This document shows, piece by piece, positions 1-5,052 of a stretch of DNA of 9,683 nucleotides. The DNA comes from Thermoleophilia bacterium. GTDB lineage: Bacteria; Actinomycetota; Thermoleophilia; Gaiellales; Gaiellaceae. The position numbers and the translations under genes are program-made. The notes beneath the pieces were generated by a model that was given only the letters and a program-made list of their open reading frames with translations, was not told the DNA's origin and made no database searches. The number at the start of each line of letters is the position of its first letter. Positions within the stretch are counted from its first letter, which is position 1. The DNA lies in NCBI GenBank assembly GCA_025936595.1, contig JAICTB010000073.1, positions 1 to 9,683 on the forward strand. The letters are read 5' to 3'.

Positions 1-1
1 C

Positions 2-985
2 TCGGGCGTCGATGTGGCCGGCGCCCCCGACCGCTTCGGTGCGTCCATCGCCACCGGGATCGGCGGCCTGCACAGCTACCAGGAGTGCTACCACGTGCTC
101 CTGACCCGCGGCCCCGACCGCGTGAGCCCGTTCTCGATCCCATCGATCATTCCGAACATGGGCGCCGGCTGGGTCTCGATCGAGCTCGGCACGAAGGGGC
201 CGCTGATGAGCCAGTGCACCGCGTGCGCAGCGTCGAACATGGCGATCGGCGATGCGATGGACGAGATCCGCGTCGGCCGCGCGGACGTGATGTTCGCCGG
301 GGGTACCGAGGCGCCGATCACCGAGGTCGGCATCGCGGGCTTCGACGCGATGCGCGCGTTGTCGCGCCGAAACGACGATCCGGCACATGCGTCGCGGCCG
401 TTCGACAACGAGCGCGACGGGCTCGTGATGGGCGAGGCCGCAGCGGTGCTCGTGCTCGAGGAGCTCGAGCATGCGCAGTCGCGGGGCGCGAAGATCTACG
501 CCGAGCTGATCGGGTACGGCATCTCGTCGGACGCGGCGCACATGACGGAGCCGGATCCAACCGGCGAGAGCCCGGCTCGCGCGATGACGATGGCGTTGAA
601 AGACGCGGGCGTCGAGCCGCAGGAGGTGGGGTACGTGAATGCGCATGCGACCTCGACGCCGCTCGGCGACGCCGCCGAGACGCGCGTGATCAAGCACGCG
701 TTCGGCGAGGAGCACGCCACGGACGGGCTCGCAGTCTCCTCGACGAAGGGCGCGACCGGCCACTGCTTCGGCGCCGCCGGCGCGGTCGAGGCCGTGTTCA
801 CGACGCTCGCCGTCGTCGACCGCAAGGCGCCGCCGACGATCAACTACGCCGAGCCTGACCCCGACTGCGACCTCGACTACGTGCCGAACGAAGCGCGCGA
901 TCTGCCGGACCTGCGCGTCGCCGTCTCGAACTCGTTCGGGTTCGGCGGCCATAACGCGTCGCTCGTCGTCCGCGCGTTCGAGTAA
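2..985 (+). CDS. fabF: 3-oxoacyl-[ACP] synthase II (FabF), 5' end cut by window
   Basis: Condensing enzyme of type II fatty-acid synthesis: it joins malonyl-ACP to a growing acyl-ACP, releasing CO2, in the cytoplasm. The frame is open from base 2 and no real start is in view; the GTG at 14 is internal. About 88-90 N-terminal residues should lie upstream, judged from a usual length near 413 residues. The thiolase-fold catalytic set is visible: the nucleophilic Cys in CTACAASN (codon 224-226), the first His in NAHATSTPLGD (codon 644-646), the second His in KGATGHCFGAAGAVEA (codon 761-763), and the C-terminal glycine-rich loop NSFGFGGHNAS. IPSIIPNMGAG and RGPDRVSPFSIP are typical of FabF rather than FabB or FabH. 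The accDA pair further downstream supplies the precursor of its substrate. Family assignment is firm; FabF against a close polyketide-type KS is settled by the motifs and the FAS context. Confidence 0.95.
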   Translation, partial: SGVDVAGAPDRFGASIATGIGGLHSYQECYHVLLTRGPDRVSPFSIPSIIPNMGAGWVSIELGTKGPLMSQCTACAASNMAIGDAMDEIRVGRADVMFAGGTEAPITEVGIAGFDAMRALSRRNDDPAHASRPFDNERDGLVMGEAAAVLVLEELEHAQSRGAKIYAELIGYGISSDAAHMTEPDPTGESPARAMTMALKDAGVEPQEVGYVNAHATSTPLGDAAETRVIKHAFGEEHATDGLAVSSTKGATGHCFGAAGAVEAVFTTLAVVDRKAPPTINYAEPDPDCDLDYVPNEARDLPDLRVAVSNSFGFGGHNASLVVRAFE

Positions 986-1010
986 GCGCAAGAGGAAAAC
1001 GACGGCCGCG

Positions 1011-1027
1011 GCGCGAATCACTCGCGC
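1011..1027 (+). terminator. Weak hairpin after fabF
   Basis: GCGCGA (1011-1016) and TCGCGC (1022-1027) form a perfect 6-bp stem with a 5-base loop, 26 bases after the fabF stop. There is no T-tract, so it is only a possible terminator or transcript end. It abuts the ATG at 1028, which is one more reason to prefer the later start at 1076 for the next gene. Confidence 0.3.
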
Positions 1028-1063
1028 ATGGGCCGCACAAGCGTTGCCGTCCGAGGCGACTCC

Positions 1064-1069
1064 TACCGT
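1064..1069 (+). promoter_or_regulatory. Candidate -10 box, leaderless start of metallopeptidase gene
   Basis: TACCGT fits the TAnnnT actinobacterial -10 pattern and ends 6 bases before the ATG at 1076. If transcription starts at that A, the box sits at -12 to -7, the usual place. No Shine-Dalgarno sequence lies in the right position and no clear -35 is seen. Inferred from position and pattern only. Confidence 0.35.
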
Positions 1070-1075
1070 GCGCCC

Positions 1076-1666
1076 ATGCGCGTTGTCGAGGTGGGCGGTC
1101 GCCTGGTCGAAGTGCACATACGCCGGTCGAAGCGCGTACAGGGTCACCGCATCTACGTGCGGCAGGGCCACCCGCCGGAGCTCGTCGTTCGGCCGCGGGC
1201 CTCCGACCAGGAGATCGACACCGCAATCGCGCTGCACCACAGCTGGCTCGAGCGCCAGCTTGCGAAGCTCACCGAGCCGAGCCTCGGCCTCGACCGGCTG
1301 ACGCTCACGGAGGTGCAGGGAAGACGCGAGGCGCACGCGCGCATCTCCCTGCTCGCCCAGTCGGAGGCGGCCGCGCTCGGTGTCTCCTACACGCGCCTGA
1401 CGTTGCGCGACCAGCGCAGCCGCTGGGGCTCGTGCTCGAGCAACGGCGCCCTCAGCTTCAACTGGCGGCTCGTGCTTGCGCCGCACGACGTCCTCGACTA
1501 CGTCGTCGTCCACGAGATCTGCCACCTCGCCGAGCACAACCACGGGCCGGCGTTCTGGCGGCTCGTGGAGCAGCGACGCCCGAACTACCGCGAGTCGAAG
1601 CAGTGGCTCGATGTCCACGGCTGGGAGATCCTCGCCTACCGGCCGCCGCTCGACGCCGCTGCGTAA
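1076..1666 (+). CDS. YgjP-like (DUF45) zinc metallopeptidase
   Basis: A 196-residue protein of the YgjP/DUF45 family, predicted gluzincin-type metalloproteases whose substrates are mostly unknown. The active site is the HExxH helix, HEICH (H146, E147, H150), followed by NHGPAFW with the likely third zinc ligand H156. Upstream is the family signature RSRWGSCSSNGALSFNWRL, and downstream PNYRESKQWL, also typical. No signal peptide or membrane segment is seen, so it should be cytoplasmic. An in-frame ATG at 1028 would add 16 residues (beginning MGRTSVAVRG) that do not look like the family. I prefer 1076 because the sequence MRVVEVGGRLVEVHIRRSKR matches the usual strand that opens these proteins and a TAnnnT box lies just before it. 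It stands 90 bp after fabF and 12 bp before the HAD gene. Nothing in the context tells its target. Confidence 0.88.
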   Translation: MRVVEVGGRLVEVHIRRSKRVQGHRIYVRQGHPPELVVRPRASDQEIDTAIALHHSWLERQLAKLTEPSLGLDRLTLTEVQGRREAHARISLLAQSEAAALGVSYTRLTLRDQRSRWGSCSSNGALSFNWRLVLAPHDVLDYVVVHEICHLAEHNHGPAFWRLVEQRRPNYRESKQWLDVHGWEILAYRPPLDAAA

Positions 1667-1669
1667 AGT
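1664..1669 (+). promoter_or_regulatory. Candidate -10 box overlapping the previous stop codon
   Basis: TAAAGT includes the TAA stop of the metallopeptidase gene (1664-1666) and ends 9 bases before the ATG of the HAD gene. It fits TAnnnT but is 2-3 bases further away than at 1064 and 3081. The GAGG at 1674-1677 is only one base from the ATG, too close to be a normal ribosome binding site. Weak. Confidence 0.25.
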
Positions 1670-1678
1670 CCAAGAGGC

Positions 1679-2317
1679 ATGGACCGCTGGGCGAGCTTCG
1701 ACTGCTACGGCACGCTGATCGACTGGGACGGCGGCGTCCGAGCCGAGCTCGCGCGCGTCTTCGGCGAGGAGGCTGCCGATGCGCAGCTCGAGCGCTATCA
1801 CGAGGTCGAGCCGGATCTCCAGCTGAACGGCACGCTCAGCTACCGCGACGTGCTGACGGAGACGATGCGCCGCCTCGGAGCACCGGCGGGCGCCGAGCAC
1901 GGGCTCGCCGAAGCGCTGCCGGGCTGGCGCGCATTCCCGGAGGTGCACGGCGCGCTCGAGGAGCTGCGGTCGCGCGGCTGGAAGCTCGCGATCCTCTCGA
2001 ACACCGACGACGACTTCATCGCGGCGTCGCAGGTGCAGATCGGCGTGCCGTTCGACGAGGTCGTCGTTGCGCAGGAGATCGGCTCGTACAAGCCCGCGCA
2101 CAAGCACTGGGACGAGTTCTTCGAGCGCACGCGCGCCCCGCGTGAAGGGCACGTGCACGTCGCAGGGTCGCAGTTCCACGACATCGTCCCGGCGAACGAG
2201 CTGGGGTTGCGCAGCGTGTGGATCAACCGGACCGGCGAGCCGCGCCTCGCCGAGCCGACGCGGGAGCTGCCCGACTTGCTGGCATTGCCGGAGACGCTCG
2301 ACGAGCTCGTTCCTTGA
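1679..2317 (+). CDS. HAD-superfamily hydrolase, haloacid dehalogenase type II-like
   Basis: A 212-residue soluble hydrolase of the HAD superfamily (subfamily I, COG1011-like). Motif I is FDCYGTLIDWD: the nucleophile is D8 and the usual second Asp is Tyr (D-C-Y-G-T), as in L-2-haloacid dehalogenases rather than true phosphatases. Motif II is LSNTDD with S107; motif III Lys is K138 in GSYKPAHK; motif IV is AGSQFHDIVPANELG, where D168 is kept but the earlier Asp common in phosphatases is absent (G163-S164). The helical cap lies between about residues 15 and 90. The ending GLRSVWINRTGEPR is typical of this branch. The substrate cannot be read from sequence; dehalogenase or small-molecule phosphatase activity are both possible. 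The stop TGA overlaps the TTG start of the next gene, implying coupled translation. Confidence 0.85.
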   Translation: MDRWASFDCYGTLIDWDGGVRAELARVFGEEAADAQLERYHEVEPDLQLNGTLSYRDVLTETMRRLGAPAGAEHGLAEALPGWRAFPEVHGALEELRSRGWKLAILSNTDDDFIAASQVQIGVPFDEVVVAQEIGSYKPAHKHWDEFFERTRAPREGHVHVAGSQFHDIVPANELGLRSVWINRTGEPRLAEPTRELPDLLALPETLDELVP

Positions 2318-3057
2318 GCGCGCTTCGCGCGCGCTGTCCCGACTGCCGCACCCTGACGGCCGTTGCGATCGGCCCGGACTACCAGTGCCATGCGTGCGGG
2401 CGCGAGTTCGCGGCCGGGCTCGTGCGCGTGCCGCGGTCCTGGGGCACCGGTGGTGACGCGATGGCGGAGGCGGCGCATCTGGAGGTCCCGTGGCCCGAGG
2501 CGGCCGTGATCGACGAGGACACGCTCGAGGCTCAGATCGCCCGCCAGGCGCACGAGCTGCCGCAGCGTCCGCTCGTCCTCGGGGGCTGCTGCTGTGCGCA
2601 CGTCGGCGCGGTGCGCGAGCTCGCCGCGCGGCACGGTCGCCTGGGGGTCATCTGGTTCGACGCGCACGGCGACCTCAACACGCCCGAGACCTCGCCGTCC
2701 GGCAACGCGTGGGGGATGCCGCTTCGCATGCTGATCGACGGCGGCGACGTCGACGCGCGCGACGTGACGCTGCTCGGCGCGCGCAACCTCGATCCGCCGG
2801 AGGTCGCGTTCATCGATGCCGCAGGCATCCGCCGGGAGCTCGGCGACCTGCCCGAGCAGATCTACGTCGCGGTCGACTGCGACGTCCTCGACGGCTTCCC
2901 CGTCTACATGCCCGAGCCGGGCGGGATTGCCCTCCCCGACCTCGAGCAGACGCTCGCGACCCTACCCGTGCCCGCGGGCGCGGGATTCAGCGGGCTCGTC
3001 CCGTCGGACGTCGCGGCCGAAGCGCTTCCCCGCCTCGCCCACGCGCTCGGGCTGTAA
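2314..3057 (+). CDS. Arginase/ureohydrolase-fold protein with N-terminal zinc ribbon
   Basis: A 247-residue protein in two parts. Residues 1-32 hold CPDC (C8, C11) and CHAC (C25, C28), a CxxC-x13-CxxC zinc ribbon. From about residue 60 on it is an arginase-like domain: WFDAHGDLN (D116, H118, D120) and VDCDVLD (D188, D190) supply five acidic or His ligands of the usual dimanganese site. Other key places differ: the GGDHS loop reads GGCCCAH (90-96), the catalytic His of SGNxHG is Trp (SGNAWGMP, W133), and the usual late Glu is not evident near GFSGLVPSD. It is therefore unlikely to be a standard arginase or agmatinase, and the substrate is unknown. I chose TTG at 2314 because it overlaps the previous TGA by 4 bp and keeps all four cysteines. 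ATG 2461 would drop the ribbon; GTG 2218 would overlap the HAD gene by 100 bp. Confidence 0.8.
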   Translation: MSALRARCPDCRTLTAVAIGPDYQCHACGREFAAGLVRVPRSWGTGGDAMAEAAHLEVPWPEAAVIDEDTLEAQIARQAHELPQRPLVLGGCCCAHVGAVRELAARHGRLGVIWFDAHGDLNTPETSPSGNAWGMPLRMLIDGGDVDARDVTLLGARNLDPPEVAFIDAAGIRRELGDLPEQIYVAVDCDVLDGFPVYMPEPGGIALPDLEQTLATLPVPAGAGFSGLVPSDVAAEALPRLAHALGL

Positions 3058-3080
3058 CCGGATCGCCCCTGCGAGCGGTC

Positions 3081-3086
3081 TAAGCT
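3081..3086 (+). promoter_or_regulatory. Candidate -10 box of the accDA operon
   Basis: TAAGCT fits TAnnnT and ends 7 bases before the ATG of accD, consistent with a leaderless or very short-leader transcript. The preceding GGTCTAA heptamer recurs at 5018-5024 upstream of ligD. No clear -35 and no Shine-Dalgarno sequence are seen. Confidence 0.35.
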
Positions 3087-3093
3087 CTAGCCG

Positions 3094-3927
3094 ATGTCCG
3101 ATCAGATCGACGTGCACGTCGAGCACCGGGATGCTCCGCCGCCGCCCGAGCGCAAGCATCCGAACACCTGCCCGAGCTGCGGCTCGCACTACCGGGACGA
3201 CGAGCTCGAGGCCGCGCTCTGGGTGTGCGGCCAGTGCGGCCATCACTTCCCGATGGGCGCGCGCGCGCGGATCGACTGGTACGCGGACGAAGGCACGTTC
3301 GTCGAGGAGGCCGCGGACGTGCGGTCGGAGGACCCGCTCGAGTTCTTCGACCTGCGCCCCTACGCGGAGCGGCTTGCCGAGGCGGAGCTGAACACGGGCC
3401 TCGGCGAGGCCGCGGTGATCGGCCAGGCGGCGATCGACGGCCATCCGGTGCAGCTTGCGGTGATGGACTTCACGTTCATGGGCGGCTCGATGGGTAGCGC
3501 CGTGGGCGAGAAGTTCTCGCGTGCGTGTGACTCCGCGATCGAGCGAGGAGTGCCGCTCGTTTCCGTCACGAGCTCCGGCGGCGCGCGCATGCAGGAGGGG
3601 ATTCTGTCGCTGATGCAGCTGCCGAAGACGGTGTGCGCGGTCGAGGACCTGCACGACGCGCACGTGCCGATGCTGACGGTGATGGCGCATCCGACGACGG
3701 CGGGCGTGCTCGCGTCGTTCGCGTCGCTGGGGGACGTCACCATTGCGGAGCCGGGCGCGCTGATCGCCTTCACCGGCCCGCGCGTCGTGCAGCAGACGAC
3801 CCGCGAGAAGTTGCCGGACGACTTTGGGCTCGCGGAGCAGAACCTGCGCTTCGGCCACATCGACGCGATCGTCCCGCGCGCCGACCAGCGCGCGCACCTC
3901 GTCAGGCTGTTGAGGCTTTTCGCATGA
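3094..3927 (+). CDS. accD: Acetyl-CoA carboxylase carboxyltransferase subunit beta
   Basis: The beta half of the carboxyltransferase that moves CO2 from carboxybiotin-BCCP to acetyl-CoA, giving malonyl-CoA, the first committed step of fatty-acid synthesis. It works as an alpha2beta2 complex with the accA product. The 277-residue protein starts with a four-Cys zinc finger (C26, C29, C45, C48; CPSC and CGQC) typical of AccD. It then shows the crotonase-fold motifs FTFMGGSMGSAVGEK, SSGGARMQEGILSLMQ and the oxyanion-region sequence IAFTGPRVVQQT. Slightly shorter than the E. coli protein (about 304) but both ends look complete. Its stop TGA overlaps the accA start (ATGA), so the two subunits are probably translated in step. 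It lies 36 bp after the arginase-like gene with its own possible -10 box, so it may also be transcribed separately. Confidence 0.97.
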   Translation: MSDQIDVHVEHRDAPPPPERKHPNTCPSCGSHYRDDELEAALWVCGQCGHHFPMGARARIDWYADEGTFVEEAADVRSEDPLEFFDLRPYAERLAEAELNTGLGEAAVIGQAAIDGHPVQLAVMDFTFMGGSMGSAVGEKFSRACDSAIERGVPLVSVTSSGGARMQEGILSLMQLPKTVCAVEDLHDAHVPMLTVMAHPTTAGVLASFASLGDVTIAEPGALIAFTGPRVVQQTTREKLPDDFGLAEQNLRFGHIDAIVPRADQRAHLVRLLRLFA

Positions 3928-4859
3928 CGGAGCGGGACCAGGAGCTGAATCTGCGACGGCGGCTGTCGGGGCTCTCACGGCTGCCGCTCCTGCGTGGCGC
4001 GCGCGTCGACGGCGAGGCGCAGCGGCTCGAGCGGCAGCTCGAGCGCCTGAAGGCGGACACGAGCGACGAGGCGATCTGGCGCTCGGTCGAGCTCGCCCGT
4101 CACGCCGACCGGCCGTACACGATGGATTACGTCGAGCGCCTGATCGACGACTGGGTCGAGCTGCACGGGGACCGCGGCCGTGCCGACGACGGTGCGCTCG
4201 TCACCGGGCTCGGGCGGTTCGGCGGCCGCACGATCGCGCTGATCGGCCATCAGAAGGGCCGCGATGTGAAAGAGCGGCTCGACCGGCAGTTCGGCATGGC
4301 CTACCCCGAGGGCTACGTGAAGGCGATGCGGGTGATGGAGATCGCCGAGCGCTTCGGCTTCCCCGTCGTCTCTCTCGTCGACACCCCGGGCGCATATCCG
4401 GGCGTCGCCGCGGAGCAGCACGGCCAGGGCGGCGCGATCGCGCGCTCGCAGGCGGAGATGGCGCGGCTCACGGTTCCGACCGTCGCCTGCATCATCGGCG
4501 AGGGCGGCTCCGGCGGCGCGGTTGCGATCGCCGTCGCCGACCGCGTGCTGATGCAGGAGAACGCGATCTACTCGGTGATCACGCCGGAAGGGTGCGCCGC
4601 GATCCTCTGGCGCGACGCCGGGGAGGCGAAGAAGGCGGCCGCGGCGTTCAAGCCGGACGCCCTGCACTGCCTGGAGCTCGGCGTGATCGACGGCGTCGTT
4701 GCGGAGCCGGCGGGCGGTGCGCAGACGAACCACGACGAGGCGGCGCAGCTGCTCGGCGGGGCGCTCCTCGAGGCGCTCGAGGAGCTGGAGGAGACGCCTG
4801 GCGAGGAGCTCCGGCGCCGTCGCCGGGCCAAGTTCCGCGGCATGGGCGTGTACGCGTGA
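3924..4859 (+). CDS. accA: Acetyl-CoA carboxylase carboxyltransferase subunit alpha
   Basis: The alpha half of the bacterial carboxyltransferase, which binds the carboxybiotin side of the reaction; partner of AccD. The 311-residue length is normal. Residues 1-45 form the usual charged coiled region (EAQRLERQLERLK), followed by DYVERLIDDWVELHGDR, the hallmark VDTPGAYPGVAAEQHGQGGA, then GEGGSGGAVAIAVADRVLM and ENAIYSVITPEGCAAILWRD. The start ATG 3924 overlaps the accD stop, and GAGG at 3912-3915 lies 8 bases ahead as a likely ribosome binding site. The same frame is open upstream to 3633 but that part is a shadow of accD. Separate accD and accA genes, as in E. coli and Bacillus, differ from the fused acyl-CoA carboxylase beta subunits common in mycobacteria and streptomycetes. 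BCCP and biotin carboxylase genes are not in the window. Confidence 0.97.
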   Translation: MTERDQELNLRRRLSGLSRLPLLRGARVDGEAQRLERQLERLKADTSDEAIWRSVELARHADRPYTMDYVERLIDDWVELHGDRGRADDGALVTGLGRFGGRTIALIGHQKGRDVKERLDRQFGMAYPEGYVKAMRVMEIAERFGFPVVSLVDTPGAYPGVAAEQHGQGGAIARSQAEMARLTVPTVACIIGEGGSGGAVAIAVADRVLMQENAIYSVITPEGCAAILWRDAGEAKKAAAAFKPDALHCLELGVIDGVVAEPAGGAQTNHDEAAQLLGGALLEALEELEETPGEELRRRRRAKFRGMGVYA

Positions 4860-4880
4860 CGATCGGCACGTAATCCCGGC

Positions 4881-4897
4881 TTTCCACATCGTCCACA
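4881..4897 (+). promoter_or_regulatory. DnaA-box-like pair in the accA-ligD gap
   Basis: TTTCCACA (4881-4888) and TCGTCCACA (4889-4897) lie side by side. The second differs by one base from the actinobacterial DnaA box TTGTCCACA; the first is looser (2 mismatches over nine bases). An inverted copy, TGTGGAAA, occurs at 5036-5043. Such sites could bind DnaA, but no dnaA, dnaN or other origin genes are in view, so an origin is not claimed. Pattern match only. Confidence 0.3.
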
Positions 4898-4933
4898 GGG
4901 TTTTCAACGGGCACAAACGCCCTCCGAAACGCG

Positions 4934-4960
4934 TCGAGGCCCGCAGATCGCGGGCCTCGA
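4934..4960 (+). terminator. Strong hairpin after accA, probable terminator
   Basis: TCGAGGCCCGC (4934-4944) and GCGGGCCTCGA (4950-4960) are perfect inverted repeats of 11 bp with a 5-base AGATC loop, 74 bases after the accA stop. There is no T-tract, as is usual in GC-rich actinobacterial terminators. It would end the accDA transcript before ligD. A protein-binding operator is an alternative. Confidence 0.6.
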
Positions 4961-5022
4961 GCGCCTAACCCCCCGTCAGGTGGAGAAGCTCGAGCGGAAG
5001 TTTCTCCCCTGCCGGTGGGTCT

Positions 5023-5050
5023 AAACCTGGGCGGCTGTGGAAACCTGGGC
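5023..5050 (+). repeat. Direct repeat AAACCTGGGC upstream of ligD
   Basis: AAACCTGGGC occurs at 5023-5032 and again at 5041-5050, 18 bases apart centre to centre, the second copy ending 2 bases before the ligD ATG. TGTGGAAA (5036-5043) lies across the join. With GGTCTAA at 5018-5024 this is the likely ligD promoter and a possible operator. A local tandem duplication without function is also possible. Confidence 0.4.
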
Positions 5051-5052
5051 TG

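Noticed and set aside
1028..1666. The metallopeptidase read as a toxin or defence protease linked to the HAD and arginase genes
   Set aside because: YgjP-like proteins are common chromosomal genes, and there is no antitoxin-like partner, nucleotide-signalling enzyme or other defence hallmark nearby.
2218..2313. Upstream extension of the arginase-like protein to GTG 2218
   Set aside because: It would overlap the HAD gene by 100 bp and add 32 residues (MDQPDRRAAPRRADAG...) that look like out-of-frame HAD sequence.
2962..3978. 338-codon minus-strand open frame opposite accD
   Set aside because: Arg/His-rich shadow of accD and the neighbouring gene ends; crosses gene borders and has no motif.
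4860..5052. Chromosomal replication origin
   Set aside because: Only three imperfect DnaA-like boxes, no AT-rich unwinding stretch, and no dnaA, dnaN, rpmH or parAB genes nearby.
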